A program made the position numbers and the translations under genes. A DNA stretch of 64,000 bases, from positions 186,001 through 250,000 of the forward strand of contig BGKB01000021.1 in assembly GCA_003116975.1 (NCBI GenBank), read 5' to 3'. Shown here one piece after another: positions 40,009-51,157 of this stretch; the first letter of the stretch is position 1; every line of letters starts with the position of its first letter. The stretch comes from Aurantiochytrium sp. KH105 (Eukaryota; Sar; Bigyra; Thraustochytrida; Thraustochytriidae). The notes under the pieces were generated by a model. That model searched no databases. It had not been told where the DNA came from and saw only the letters and a list, made by a program, of their open reading frames with translations.

Positions 40009-41406
40009 ATGGCCACGGCCACGAGCCCCGACGATGCCACCGCCGCCGCGCAGAGCGCGGCACAAGAGGCTGCCGCCCAGGCAGCGCAGGCCGCCGTGGC
40101 TGCTCACCTCGCGCAATCCGCGCAAAAACAGGCAGAGGGCGCGCTCGGGACTCTAGGCGCCGACGCATGGCTCCACATGGGCCCAGTGCTCACCGTTGCG
40201 GGCATCTTCACGCTGCTCGCCATCTGCGGAGCAACCATCACCCTGCTAGGCCACCTCACGCACTTTACTCTCCCCGCACATCAAAAGCTCATCTGCAGGA
40301 TCGTCCTTCTCGTACCCGTCTATGCACTCATCTCCTTTGTCGCGCTCCTCGTGCCCGCCTACGCGGTTGCCCTCGACACATTGCGAGGCTGCTACGAGGC
40401 ATTTGTCATTTATACCTTCTTGGCGCTCCTCCTCACCTACCTTGGCGGCGAGCGTCAGCTCGGCAGCTGGCTCGAGACCCGCGGTCACGTACAGCATTGG
40501 GGTATCATGGCCGAGGTCATGTCGCGACGACGCAATATTGCTCTGGGACCTGTTTTTCTTCGTCGCGTGCAACAAGGTGTCCTACAATTCGTCTTTGTCA
40601 AGCCCTTCACGGCTTTGCTCGCCCTTGTGCTCTCCTTCGCAGGCGTTTATCACGAAGGCACCTTTTCCTTTGGTGATGCCTACCTCTACCTCAGTCTCGT
40701 CAACAACCTCAGCGTTTCCGTGGCGCTGTACTGCCTCGTGCTCTTCTATCTCGCCACGGAGACCATTCTTCAGCCCTTCAAACCGTTGTCCAAGTTCTTT
40801 GCAGTCAAAGCTGTCGTCTTCTTTTCCTATTGGCAAGCATGCTCTCTCCAGACGCTCTTCTGGCTTCACATTCTACCTTCGCGCACAGATGTTTCTGTGC
40901 TACAAAATTCTCTCATTTGCGTCGAAATGTTCATTGCTGCGATCGCCCATCACATTGCCTTTTCCTCCGCAGACTACGCACTGGGAGACGATGGGCGAGC
41001 GCCCATTGACAGACTTATGGCGCGCAGCGAAATCTTTCGCGACTCGGGCAGCAGTGCCGCCGACAAGATTTCTGTCACCGTTCCTTCGGAGTCTGCGTCG
41101 GCGGAAGCATTCGAGGATATTACTGCAAAGGCCCGCGCGCTTGCGGCGCAAGGCGCACACCCTCCACACCACTCCGATGATAGCTTCGCTCCTGAAAACA
41201 AAGGTCGTGTCTCTATCAAAAGTGATCAAGCTTCAGACGAAACATGTGCCGACGACGACGTCTCTGCGAGCCTGCTTCCCAAATTTATCACTGTACTTGA
41301 TGGCAGGGATCTTATTCACGATGGCAAGCACATCTTTATTGACAAGACCTCCACCGACGTTCGCATGGAGCTTGCGGACGCCGCACCGAAAATGTCTGAG
41401 ATATAG
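40009..41406 (+). CDS. TMEM184 / organic solute transporter alpha family membrane protein
   Basis: The protein has 465 residues from the ATG at 40009; the open frame extends 60 nt upstream only through a TTG. After an Ala/Gln-rich leader, about seven hydrophobic helices run from residue 45 to about 320. Family landmarks are HLTHFTLPAHQKLICRIVLL, VPVYALISFVALLVPAYA, CYEAFVIYTFLALLLTYLGGE, LQFVFVKPF and KPLSKFFAVKAVVFFSYWQ, the conserved core of TMEM184, OST-alpha and plant LAZ1. The last 145 residues are a hydrophilic tail with Ser/Asp clusters. Members act in vacuolar or plasma-membrane solute or lipid handling, but the substrate is unknown. It lies just downstream of the AKR-cyclase gene on the same strand; functional linkage is possible but unproven. 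Confidence 0.9.
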   Translation: MATATSPDDATAAAQSAAQEAAAQAAQAAVAAHLAQSAQKQAEGALGTLGADAWLHMGPVLTVAGIFTLLAICGATITLLGHLTHFTLPAHQKLICRIVLLVPVYALISFVALLVPAYAVALDTLRGCYEAFVIYTFLALLLTYLGGERQLGSWLETRGHVQHWGIMAEVMSRRRNIALGPVFLRRVQQGVLQFVFVKPFTALLALVLSFAGVYHEGTFSFGDAYLYLSLVNNLSVSVALYCLVLFYLATETILQPFKPLSKFFAVKAVVFFSYWQACSLQTLFWLHILPSRTDVSVLQNSLICVEMFIAAIAHHIAFSSADYALGDDGRAPIDRLMARSEIFRDSGSSAADKISVTVPSESASAEAFEDITAKARALAAQGAHPPHHSDDSFAPENKGRVSIKSDQASDETCADDDVSASLLPKFITVLDGRDLIHDGKHIFIDKTSTDVRMELADAAPKMSEI

Positions 41407-41458
41407 CTAATGTTTGCACAATTTTGAAAATAGGGATGATACTGCAGCCTATACCTCG

Positions 41459-41502
41459 CGCACGTACGCACGTACGCACGTATGCACGCACGCACGCACG
41501 CA
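41459..41502. repeat. CGCACGTA/CGCA repeat in the ATM promoter region
   Basis: Alternating GCACGTAC units followed by GCAC units, within the 280 bp between the TMEM184-like gene and ATM. Confidence 0.85.
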
Positions 41503-41686
41503 AGACTTTGGTCTTTTTCCCCAATCATCAAGGCCCACCCACAATCACAACAACTTCAACTCGGTTTCGTTCTTGCCATCTCTCTCGGAAGTCATATCAA
41601 TTTCCCTGTCGCTCTCTGCCAGCAAGTATAGCCAGGGCAACACCAAGTCGACAGCAAACTTCAGACTTGGACGGCCGTGAGCGAAC

Positions 41687-44600
41687 ATGGCGGCGCAGGC
41701 GGCGGACGGATGGGTCCGACTTCGCGGCGCACTCGCCGAGCTCAAGACCAAATCCATCAAGGCCTTGCGCTCAGCGTTCAAAAGCGTGCAAGTTGTTCTC
41801 GACGATGAGCAATGCTGCGAGCAGGTCACTGCCAGGGATGCGCGAGGCGCTATCGCAGGACACAGCGCCTGGACTCATACCTGCGAGGTGATTCTGCGCG
41901 CGCTAAAGGACCTCCTCGAACGGTCGCGCAGCCAAAGTACGGCTCAGACTGCGCGCGACCCGCTCATTGTCCTGAAAAAGGCAGTTGTTGCAGCCAGTCG
42001 CGGCTCAGGTCTACGAAACCCGGCCCTGGTCGATGAGATCCTTTCCTTTTGCATTGACAGCCTCCAAAATGAAGACGTATACGACGAGTTGAGCGGAGAT
42101 CTCGTTCAAATCGTTCGCGGTCTCCTCGACAGCACCCATCATCACGCCGTGCCTGCTCCACTTCTGAAAAGCGCCCTCAAACTTTGCATCTCGCGTCTCG
42201 ACGAAATATATGATACACCCCCGCGAACCTACGAAGCCATTGACCCGGGCGCGCCTCTTGCGGATCTTCTGTACCTTTTTCTGCGATCTGCCCGCTTCGA
42301 TGTCACGGACAAACAGCAGCTCGACATTCTTGCCCATGTTCAGCTCTGGCTCACCCCTCGCTCCGATGGTGACTCCATTGCCATCGATTTGCTCGCCAAG
42401 ACCACGCAAGTTGTCCTTGACGTGGTCAGTGCATTCATTTCCGCAAGAGGCCGCGCTTTTTTCCCCGCGCTCGCAGCAAATGTGGATACCGTCCCTTCGT
42501 TCGTAGCCAGGTCCGTCCACACGCTCTCTCCCACCTCGCCTCTACGCGTGAGCGCTCTGCGCTGCCTACATGCCCAGCTCACGCTCGTCGCGGATCGCGC
42601 GGCTTCATGGGGCGCCGACGCCGCAAATCCTTTCGGAAGCAAATCAAAGGGTTCTCTCTCGGACAAGAGCGCCAAGATTGCCAAAGATCTTTTCGGCGCC
42701 GCAGAATCGTCCACATCAAACAGCCCGAGCAAAAAAATGCAGGAAATCGTGTCCGCTTACAATCCAGACTACGATAACGCAGGACTGCAGGCCCATCTTC
42801 ATCTCGCTGTCGATCTCATCTTCTGGTTCGGAAATACAGACAACCAAATCCACGACTTACCCTCCTTGGATCGTATCATCACCTTTCTCGCTTCCTCCGC
42901 AATCGGACCTCGCCATCTCGAGTTCGAAACGATTGCTTGGCTCCAGATCCTCGCCGTTTACCTCAGTCGCCACCCTCTTGATGCATCGCGAGCGCAAAGC
43001 ATTCTTCGGGTTCTACACCATCGACTTAGCAATGTCGCAATGGCATCTGAAGAACCAAAGTGGATTCTTCGCTGCTGCGAGCAACTCGCGCAAAATCTTC
43101 GTGCCGCATGTCGTGACCACCTTCAATGGGCTCCGCTTTGGCGAACGCTTGTGACGCGGACCCTCAAGCAACTTCCTCGCACAAATCGCGACGACGGGCT
43201 CCGTCTCACTGTGATCCTTCTCACAAACGACTTGGTTAATGCTACAACAGCCGGAGGCGCAATTGAGCCCGTCTGCCACGTCTGCGAGCTTTCACTCGAT
43301 AGGAATATCGCCATCGAGACCGGCAACAATGAATCCTTTTTTGCAGAGCCCACCGTAGCCACACTTCACGCTCTTGCCGCGCTCTTTCGCTGCGCATCGC
43401 TGCCAGGTCCGCAAGACAAGCAGTTTCGCGTTGTCGTTCTCGAGTGGGTCATCAAAGTCATGAACAATTTGAAGAAACGCCCCGCCCCGCAGAATGTGCT
43501 GGACGCACTGGCAGTGCTCTTGGTCGCATTAACCTGCCGCACGAATTCACCCTGGGTCCCGTATCCAGTTCTTCCGCGGACTTGCCTTGGGCCAACGCCG
43601 CAAAGCGACCCCGCGCCAGTCTCCGTCTCGCAGATTACCTCCATGATTACTCACGATGCAGAAGTTGCGTGTCAAACGCTTCTTGCAGATGAGATTTCAA
43701 AGCGCGCAGGAGACATTGGGGAAAAAATTCAATCCCCAGAGAGCAACGAAAGGGACGTGCGCTATGCTGCACAGCTTGCCTTTGTCATTGGTAAACTTTC
43801 TCAGCAAGACCAATCATCTCGCATTGGCATCGAGGCTCTTGTTGCCTCCCGAACGCTACTCCCGAGCCTTTTGCGCGCCTTTGGAAAATCCTCTCGTACA
43901 TTGAGCTCGCGAGAGCAGCGCATTACCGCCGCAGCTCTCGCAGCAAACCCCGCGCTCGTCAGTCTGGACAGAAGCAAACGACCTCACTTCACTTCCGGAA
44001 TCTCCGATAATGACGGTGCGGGCGAGGCCATTGCGTCCATTTCGCGTACGCTCGCCGTTATTCAAAAGAGTCATCAAGTACTGATGGAGTCTCAGGCGCC
44101 ACCAGAAAAGATCGCCCCACTCTCTTCCTCCGGCGATGCAACCGGCGCACGAGCCTCGAAGCGCCAACGCCTCGATGCAAATGGCAATGGAAGCGCCACG
44201 TCGCTTTCACAAAAAAGTCAGCAAAGCGATGGCAGCGCCTCAGCGTTGCGTCGTCTCCCCTTTGCAAAGCTCCCATCCAAAAAGCCTCGCGCAACCTTTT
44301 CACGTCCGAATGCAGACAGTGGTGATGATGATGACGACGACGACGACGATGACTTTGTAGATGACTTTGACGACGAGTTCGCTGCCTCAAAACCAAAGAC
44401 GCCCATGAAAAGAGGCCTGTCAGGTTCCTCGTCCTTCTCTTCCTCCGTTGCAGAGGTCGGGGCCGCTGATCTTGCAGAAAGCGACACCGAGATCCATCTC
44501 TTTGAGGATTCTGGCGCGAGCGATGCCGTCATCAATGTAGTCCCGGACGAAATCGACACCATCTCTGGTGAGCGCATTGAGGTAACGGAGGTACTCGAGC

Positions 44601-47600
44601 TCACGCGTAATCTACTTTGCATTCTCTTCGCCCTTCACTCGACCCCAGACGCTCGTCTGCGTCTCTTTGAAAGCTTTCTTCTCAATAGCAACGGTGCTGA
44701 GAAAACCAGCCAAATTCCAAATCGAGAGTTTGTCGTGATTTGCATCCAGGTTCTCAATGCGAGCCTTGAAGATATTGCTCAAATGGCGTACTGCAACAAG
44801 CTCGGCGATCTCCTCGATTCTTGGAATGAACAGGCGTGCCCGAAAGGTCTCCGCATCATCGTCGCGGCTGCTGATGTATTCAAGTCTGACATGGAAATTC
44901 TCCTCGCCATTTCCCGCGCACTTACCTCCTTTACAAGCTTGCTTGCAAAGCTTGACGCGTCAATCGTGAGATCTTCGTGGTGCCAAGACACGACGGCTGT
45001 TGTGCAGAAAGCTTGGTTTATGGACGAAGAGCTTGGCTCTGCTTTCATTCTCAAGTGCGACCAGGTAGAATATAACTTTTCGATTCGCGCGTGTCAGGAA
45101 GGATCACGCGATTCTTGCCATCCCATGCCCGAGGAGATCCAGCTGAACATATGCGACACCATCGTACATTTGGCAGAACTCTGGCTCGCGCAAGAATGCA
45201 AAAGGGGCAAGAAGGCAGCCACGTACCTTATTTTTAATGCGTGCCGCGACACCGCCAGCTTCAACTTGCGCGTTCGAGCGACCGAGTGTGCTGCTCCGCT
45301 TCTTGGCCGTCTCAAGCGCAAGTCTCCGCTCAATGTGCTCACCCGGTTTATTTTAGTCTTTCCAGCGAAGAGCGAGACCTTGCGCGGTTTGCGCGCTAGC
45401 TTGACGATGGTCGATGAAGGCGCCGTTCCCGGATCCGATGAAAACGAGCAATGGCTCGTGGATGATGATGGAGACGAAGACGAAGAAGAGCCGGCGGCAC
45501 GCTCGGTCATGGCCCTGGATCCTGACGTCATGGTTCGAGCTCGCGGAGAGCGAACGGGACGGCGAGTCTATTTTAAGTGTATTCAGCGTTCCTACGAACA
45601 CCTCTGGGCCGACGAGATGGTCTTCGTCAACTGGAGTCTATTAGCCGTCCTGGCGTGCTCCAGCCCTGTACTCTTGCGTCCGGTTATCTTTCGTTTGGTT
45701 ATTTTCGCGGCCGCAAATACCGGCGACAAATCTGCAACCGGACATCGAACCGAATGCCTTGAGCTACGTCGCTGTCTCTTGCAAAAGCTCATGAGACGCA
45801 TTAGCCTTGCGCATGCCTGTCCGCACATGTTCCTCGCGCACAGTGATTTTCTTCTCATGAACTGGGTCCGATACGCCCAGTGGGCGGCCACCGATCCACT
45901 GCATCGGTTTCCTTGCTTTCTCTTTGACGACATTGACAAGAAAAAGGCCGGGAGCTTTCATTTGGTTGCAATCCCGCGAGTCTATGTCGGTCTCTTGCTT
46001 TATCGTGGAATTGAAGCCGGGCAAGACCTCTCAGACCGCATCAAGAAAATGTATTGCCTCGATGGGCCCATGAACCAAGTGTCTACGGTCATGGAGGAAC
46101 TGAGATGGGAAATTTTCGGCTACCTTGGAGTGTTACCCGGTGCTGCTCTTTGGAAAGCGTTCGAAAGAAAGTGGAACTTTACCAGAGATCGAGCCACCTA
46201 TTCGATTCCAAACCAGACCAGGGCTTTGCGCTACGCGCTCGACACGATTACAATGCCCGGAGGCGCTTTTGGTCCTTTTCGGAACCTTTGCGCTGGCGAC
46301 ATTGTCGAATTTTCGAACCGTGGATTTGGCCGGTCCTTTTTGCAGGGGCAGGCAAATGTCACGGAACTTGTGGTTCACCTGAACGCACGCGTGCAACTGA
46401 GCATGGGCGATACGCTGCCAACACTCTTGGTTATGCTCGATTGGTTCAAGTCCGCAGAGGTATTTGCAGACCAGCCCCTTGCACTCGCCGCCAGCTTCGA
46501 CCTTGTTCTTTTCGTTTTACGTCGCGCGCGTGCAAACGAGGACAGTAATTCTCCTGAAGAGGCGGACTCGTCGTTGCTAGACGATGGGCTGATATGTCTG
46601 TCCACACTCACTGAGGCGGGCATGGCTGCAAAGACGTGCGAAAGCACGATGGCCAGACACGTCCTGGCGGTGCTTGCGACGTTACGAGACCTGCGACTCG
46701 CATGCCATGACTCGCATGAGCAACGAAAGCGCAGACTTGATAAACTTCTCAAGCATTGGACAGAAGATCTTGTTGCAAAGGTGCCCAGCGTGCATATGGT
46801 GCTTCGATTGCGCCCAGGGGCAAGGGTTACCATGACGCCCTTGCAACGGGAGGAACATGAAGACACAAGTAAGCTTGCGTGCCTTGTCGAAGCGTTCAAG
46901 GAAGACGCTGGTCTTCTTTTGCTTTTGCACATGAACCCGGTCGTGTACACGCCAGCATGTCTCCTCGCTCTACAGGGAATTGACGCGTACGTGGAGGACA
47001 CTGAGCGTATGCTGAAGGATCCTATGCTAGGACCTGCAACGCTTATCCTGGGGTCACTTCTCCATGAAGATGTGCCCATCCAAGTCCGAGAAAAGGCTGC
47101 GGAATGCCTCGGAGCTGTTGGATGCATCGACAAATCCGTGACAGACTTGTTCCGTGTTGGCGTTGAGCGAAAGGGGCAGAGCATGGCTCGTCACGACGGT
47201 GTTCACGAGCTTGTTTCACACCTTGTCTGCGCTGTACGGTCCCCAGACGTGCCCATCTCTGCAGCAGCTCTTCAGGCGCTTCGATGTCTCGGAAATGGAG
47301 GCGAGCTCAATGACGTAGATGCCAAGGCAGAATTAGATGGAAATTTGCTCAAGCGCTTTACAGAGCTTTCAAGTGCGTACCGAGACATTCGTTTGGAGGA
47401 GCAATTGCACCTCGATTCTCATCTTGCGACTGTACTGACACGTCGCACTGTGGATCGTCTGTTTGCTGATTTTCCGCAAGAAAAGCATTTGTCGTCGAGC
47501 AATGCATTTCAGGTGCATGGTTGCCTCTGGACGGCCTTTGCATCGCCGTTCGACGCTTGGGCTCGCAGACTCGCTTTTGCGATGTGCAACAATCGTTGGG

Positions 47601-50600
47601 CTTCGCACACGGAGCCATTGCAATATTGCCGAGAGCTCGCAGCTGTCGATGCTCGATTTGCTCAACTCGTGCTGCCTCGTGTCGTGAGTAAGATTGTAGA
47701 AAGTGGAGACTCTGAGATCATAGGCGAGTTGGCCAAAGTGTTTGGAGAATGCCTGGAAACGCTAGGAAATCTGCGTGCCGCGTCTGCCTCTGTCGACAAG
47801 CTTCGCGTAATTCTCGATTGTCTAACATTTTCTCGTCGTCGCTTCGTGCAAGACGGCTTGGGCCAAAAACAAGCCCTCCGAGACCCTCTTGCCGCTCGTT
47901 TGGACCCCATTGTAATTGCCCGTGCTGCGCTACGCTGCGAGCTGCCAAGCTTGGCACTTTTATACCTCGAACACTTTGCCGATAGCAAGGAATGCAGTCC
48001 TACTTTGCGGGCAGACCTCATGTTTGAGTCCTATGAAAAGCTTGGGTCCGTCGAAGACCTCGACGGCGTCGGCTTTTCTGATGCGCTCACCAAGCTACAT
48101 TTTGCCAAACGAAATTGGCTGACGGCACTCGTCGGAGCGGATGGCGCTTTGGCTCGAGGCGATGGACAGGGCCAGGGCTCGCTGGGCGTGCACGGTTCGT
48201 CCCTGGCATGGGGCCGAGAGTGGGACTCGTCGTCTACTTTCAATAGCGACACTTCCGCCCAGGCATTGCCGACACAGGCTTCGCATTTTGATGAGAGTGT
48301 GCGAGGGGAACGTGAAATTCTCGCTGGGGCTCTGCGCAGTCTAGGCCTCTTTCACTTGCTGGACATGGTCAACCCAAACCCAGCTGAGTCAGAGTGGCGC
48401 ATGAGTCGATCGAGAGCAAGTCTGGATAGAAACGTCGACTGGAAATCTCTAGACGTTGTCTTTAGCGAGGCGCTTCGCGCGATGCGCAGCAGGTCGACCG
48501 CCCAGCTCTCGCGCGTTCTCAAGCATGGGAGCAGAGAGGCGACGCAACGCATGGCAGCAAGCATGCAGTCCGGAGAGTGCTCGCGGGGCATATACGAGAG
48601 TTTGCAGGCCTTACAACAGATTCGCGAGCTTGGCCAAGCGTATCGCTGCGCGGAAAAGAATGATCTCGATGAGACGATTGCAATGTGGGATCGTCAGCTC
48701 GCGAGGTTCCGTCGCTTGCGCTTCGAGCATGGCGAACCGCTCATGGCGCTTCGTACTTCAGTTCTGGTTGCGAACAAAGCTGATACGGAGCTACACGTGG
48801 TAGCAGCGTCGTCCTTTGCTCGGAAACAAAATAAACCAGAGGTTGCTCGGAACATGCTGCTGATGCACGGGGATAGGGCCGCTAATTCTGCCGAATTTGC
48901 AATGGAGCGCGCCTGCGTGATGTGGGACCTTGGCGAAGCCGTGGCTGCCCTCGATGTGTGTCGGCAAGTGATTTCTACGGAGCAGAAAAGGAAGCCGTGT
49001 CCTATTCTCGTGATATCAAAGGTGATGCTGCAAGGATCACGTTGGAATGCAGATCTATCATTGGCACCAAGTGCTGAAATCCGCTCCGGATTTGAGGCAG
49101 CGGCCACTTTGGCCAAACGGGCCAAGTCTGAGGAACAAGAGGCTGCGTGCCGATCGGCGCTTGCGCGATACTTGGATCTCTTGTATCGCACGCTCCACGC
49201 CCGTGTGGAGTCTCCCGAGTGGGCACGTAAAGCAGCTTCGCAAACCAAATTGGAGGATCAGCTCAAAAAAGCGCGCGAGGAGCTCTGCGCTTCGGGCAAA
49301 AGCGACAAGACCGATTTGAAACGCCTCGTGGCACAGCTCGTCAAGGTCGTGGAGCCGGCCAACGAGCGCAGACGTGAAGAGAAACTCGTACTCACGTATC
49401 GCCAACAACTCGCAGAACAGTTGCGTCAGGCCATCGTGCTAAGCGCAGAGACGCCATTGAGCTTTGTGTTTCGATTGTTGGGACTCTGGTTTGACCATTT
49501 AGGCGATGAAGCCGTGGCAAAGGAGGCCATGCAAGTCCCCACATCGTGTCTTTTGCCCTTGTCGTACCAGATTGCCTCTCGAGTGGGCTTTGACGACAGC
49601 CTGAACGAATTTTTGGTCAAGCTTGCGCGCGAGCAGCCGTACGATACGTATCCTCATATTTTTGCTCTTGCAAAGGGAGACTACATTCCGAACGCGCAGC
49701 GTTTGCGGAAATTCGCCACGAGAGATCAAGCAAAGCTGAGCGCAGCGAAAATCATTGCCGAAAGGGTCAAGCATAATTTTCCCGAGGTGCAAGCGCTTGA
49801 CTGCTTGCTCTCTGCGCTCACAGAGCTTGCGTACCATTCGGGGCCTTCGAGTCGCAAATATCAGGAACGAACGCGTGATCAACGTACGACGGAATGCGCC
49901 AAGTTTGTCCACTATTTTGCCGCCTACCAAAAAAGTGGCAATCCTGTTCCCTTGCTTGGTCCGCACGAGGTCGTCGAAGATATCGAGGAAACCTTTCGTA
50001 TCACCGATTCGGGCATCAACGCACCCAAGATTGTGACGCTCAAAATGGCGAGTGGTGTGAAGCGGCGCATACTCCTTAAGGGGACGGATGATCTTCGCCA
50101 AGATGCTGTGGTGGAGCAATTGTTCGGCTTGGTCCAGCACCTTTTGCGCGAGGCGCGGTTGAGCATTCGCACTTACAAGGTTGTTCCACTCACGCCCGTG
50201 GCTGGTCTTATCGAGTGGGTGGAAAACACTTTGCCGCTCGCGTCGTACCTCGTGAGCACGCAGACGCGATCCGCGGGAGAAGATACAAGCGCACATCATC
50301 GATATGCGGAGCGCCATGACTGGTCACATCTCTTGTGCATGCGTCGGATGATCGACGCCCATTCCGGCGCACGCGCGGCCAAGTCACGCGGGGGGCAGAC
50401 GTCTTCGGGATCATCGCGACGTTCAAGCCGGTCAGACAGTACGCAACTGAGCGTGCAAGGCGCCTACGCAAATGTGTGTGCGCATTTCAAACCTGTGATG
50501 CGGTACTTTTTTCTTGAAAAGTTCCCGTCGCCGCCTGAGTGGTACTTGCGTCGTCGAGAGTACACGCAGTCTGTGGCGGTCAACAGTATGGTGGGCCATA

Positions 50601-51157
50601 TTTTCGGAGTTGGCGACCGTCATTTGCAGAATATTCTTATTGACGAGACCACTGCGGAGTTGGTTCATATTGACTTTGGTGTGCTCTTTGAGTTTGGCAA
50701 GACCTTGGCAACGCCCGAGCGCGTGCCCTTTCGTCTCACGCGAGACCTCGTGGACGGCATGCCGGCGAAGTCGACCGCGGGTACCTTTGAGAAAACATGT
50801 GAACGGACCATGGGGATTTTGCAAGACAATCATGAACTTATTACGACAATTTCTGACGTTCTCGTGCACGACCCCATTTACAACTGGACGGTGCGCACCA
50901 AAAAAGGGCCGGAAGGCGAGGACGACGCAGATACGCGAGCCCTGGCTGCCGACGACGAGACGAGCGAGTCCCGGGCCAAGAGAAAGAACGAGGTTGCCGA
51001 GAACGTGCTTGCTCGTATTCGCGAGAAACTCCACGGGCGCGAGGACACGGGCGGCGAGAACCTAAACGTCAAGGGCCACGTGCGACGTCTCATCCAGCAG
51101 GCCCGGGATCCTGAGAATCTCGCGCACATGTTTCCTGGATGGGCCTCTTGGGTGTAG
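41687..51157 (+). CDS. ATM: ATM/Tel1 DNA-damage checkpoint kinase
   Basis: A single open frame of 3,156 residues, close to human ATM (3,056). The first 2,000 residues are helical-repeat solenoid, interrupted by an acidic disordered segment (about 870-910, a run of Asp). A FAT region covers about 2,150-2,650. The PI3K-like kinase domain (about 2,780-3,060) has LKGTDDLRQDAVVEQ, YKVVPLTPVAG, the catalytic loop VGDRHLQN, HIDFGV and TPERVPFRLTRDLVDGM. The FATC end reads QQARDPENLAHMFPGWASWV. The SVAVNSMVGHIFGVGDRH and FPGW signatures fit ATM better than ATR, mTOR or DNA-PKcs. Inserts within the kinase (RAAKSRGGQTSSGSSRRSS) are species-specific. The predicted role is sensing double-strand breaks with Mre11-Rad50-Nbs1 and phosphorylating SQ/TQ sites. 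No introns are evident over 9.5 kb. Confidence 0.96.
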   Translation: MAAQAADGWVRLRGALAELKTKSIKALRSAFKSVQVVLDDEQCCEQVTARDARGAIAGHSAWTHTCEVILRALKDLLERSRSQSTAQTARDPLIVLKKAVVAASRGSGLRNPALVDEILSFCIDSLQNEDVYDELSGDLVQIVRGLLDSTHHHAVPAPLLKSALKLCISRLDEIYDTPPRTYEAIDPGAPLADLLYLFLRSARFDVTDKQQLDILAHVQLWLTPRSDGDSIAIDLLAKTTQVVLDVVSAFISARGRAFFPALAANVDTVPSFVARSVHTLSPTSPLRVSALRCLHAQLTLVADRAASWGADAANPFGSKSKGSLSDKSAKIAKDLFGAAESSTSNSPSKKMQEIVSAYNPDYDNAGLQAHLHLAVDLIFWFGNTDNQIHDLPSLDRIITFLASSAIGPRHLEFETIAWLQILAVYLSRHPLDASRAQSILRVLHHRLSNVAMASEEPKWILRCCEQLAQNLRAACRDHLQWAPLWRTLVTRTLKQLPRTNRDDGLRLTVILLTNDLVNATTAGGAIEPVCHVCELSLDRNIAIETGNNESFFAEPTVATLHALAALFRCASLPGPQDKQFRVVVLEWVIKVMNNLKKRPAPQNVLDALAVLLVALTCRTNSPWVPYPVLPRTCLGPTPQSDPAPVSVSQITSMITHDAEVACQTLLADEISKRAGDIGEKIQSPESNERDVRYAAQLAFVIGKLSQQDQSSRIGIEALVASRTLLPSLLRAFGKSSRTLSSREQRITAAALAANPALVSLDRSKRPHFTSGISDNDGAGEAIASISRTLAVIQKSHQVLMESQAPPEKIAPLSSSGDATGARASKRQRLDANGNGSATSLSQKSQQSDGSASALRRLPFAKLPSKKPRATFSRPNADSGDDDDDDDDDDFVDDFDDEFAASKPKTPMKRGLSGSSSFSSSVAEVGAADLAESDTEIHLFEDSGASDAVINVVPDEIDTISGERIEVTEVLELTRNLLCILFALHSTPDARLRLFESFLLNSNGAEKTSQIPNREFVVICIQVLNASLEDIAQMAYCNKLGDLLDSWNEQACPKGLRIIVAAADVFKSDMEILLAISRALTSFTSLLAKLDASIVRSSWCQDTTAVVQKAWFMDEELGSAFILKCDQVEYNFSIRACQEGSRDSCHPMPEEIQLNICDTIVHLAELWLAQECKRGKKAATYLIFNACRDTASFNLRVRATECAAPLLGRLKRKSPLNVLTRFILVFPAKSETLRGLRASLTMVDEGAVPGSDENEQWLVDDDGDEDEEEPAARSVMALDPDVMVRARGERTGRRVYFKCIQRSYEHLWADEMVFVNWSLLAVLACSSPVLLRPVIFRLVIFAAANTGDKSATGHRTECLELRRCLLQKLMRRISLAHACPHMFLAHSDFLLMNWVRYAQWAATDPLHRFPCFLFDDIDKKKAGSFHLVAIPRVYVGLLLYRGIEAGQDLSDRIKKMYCLDGPMNQVSTVMEELRWEIFGYLGVLPGAALWKAFERKWNFTRDRATYSIPNQTRALRYALDTITMPGGAFGPFRNLCAGDIVEFSNRGFGRSFLQGQANVTELVVHLNARVQLSMGDTLPTLLVMLDWFKSAEVFADQPLALAASFDLVLFVLRRARANEDSNSPEEADSSLLDDGLICLSTLTEAGMAAKTCESTMARHVLAVLATLRDLRLACHDSHEQRKRRLDKLLKHWTEDLVAKVPSVHMVLRLRPGARVTMTPLQREEHEDTSKLACLVEAFKEDAGLLLLLHMNPVVYTPACLLALQGIDAYVEDTERMLKDPMLGPATLILGSLLHEDVPIQVREKAAECLGAVGCIDKSVTDLFRVGVERKGQSMARHDGVHELVSHLVCAVRSPDVPISAAALQALRCLGNGGELNDVDAKAELDGNLLKRFTELSSAYRDIRLEEQLHLDSHLATVLTRRTVDRLFADFPQEKHLSSSNAFQVHGCLWTAFASPFDAWARRLAFAMCNNRWASHTEPLQYCRELAAVDARFAQLVLPRVVSKIVESGDSEIIGELAKVFGECLETLGNLRAASASVDKLRVILDCLTFSRRRFVQDGLGQKQALRDPLAARLDPIVIARAALRCELPSLALLYLEHFADSKECSPTLRADLMFESYEKLGSVEDLDGVGFSDALTKLHFAKRNWLTALVGADGALARGDGQGQGSLGVHGSSLAWGREWDSSSTFNSDTSAQALPTQASHFDESVRGEREILAGALRSLGLFHLLDMVNPNPAESEWRMSRSRASLDRNVDWKSLDVVFSEALRAMRSRSTAQLSRVLKHGSREATQRMAASMQSGECSRGIYESLQALQQIRELGQAYRCAEKNDLDETIAMWDRQLARFRRLRFEHGEPLMALRTSVLVANKADTELHVVAASSFARKQNKPEVARNMLLMHGDRAANSAEFAMERACVMWDLGEAVAALDVCRQVISTEQKRKPCPILVISKVMLQGSRWNADLSLAPSAEIRSGFEAAATLAKRAKSEEQEAACRSALARYLDLLYRTLHARVESPEWARKAASQTKLEDQLKKAREELCASGKSDKTDLKRLVAQLVKVVEPANERRREEKLVLTYRQQLAEQLRQAIVLSAETPLSFVFRLLGLWFDHLGDEAVAKEAMQVPTSCLLPLSYQIASRVGFDDSLNEFLVKLAREQPYDTYPHIFALAKGDYIPNAQRLRKFATRDQAKLSAAKIIAERVKHNFPEVQALDCLLSALTELAYHSGPSSRKYQERTRDQRTTECAKFVHYFAAYQKSGNPVPLLGPHEVVEDIEETFRITDSGINAPKIVTLKMASGVKRRILLKGTDDLRQDAVVEQLFGLVQHLLREARLSIRTYKVVPLTPVAGLIEWVENTLPLASYLVSTQTRSAGEDTSAHHRYAERHDWSHLLCMRRMIDAHSGARAAKSRGGQTSSGSSRRSSRSDSTQLSVQGAYANVCAHFKPVMRYFFLEKFPSPPEWYLRRREYTQSVAVNSMVGHIFGVGDRHLQNILIDETTAELVHIDFGVLFEFGKTLATPERVPFRLTRDLVDGMPAKSTAGTFEKTCERTMGILQDNHELITTISDVLVHDPIYNWTVRTKKGPEGEDDADTRALAADDETSESRAKRKNEVAENVLARIREKLHGREDTGGENLNVKGHVRRLIQQARDPENLAHMFPGWASWV

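Noticed and set aside
41687..51157. Possible ATR, mTOR or DNA-PKcs instead of ATM
   Set aside because: The length, the RRREYTQSVAVNSMVGHIFGVGDRH region and the FPGWASWV end fit ATM/Tel1; there is no FRB domain as in mTOR.
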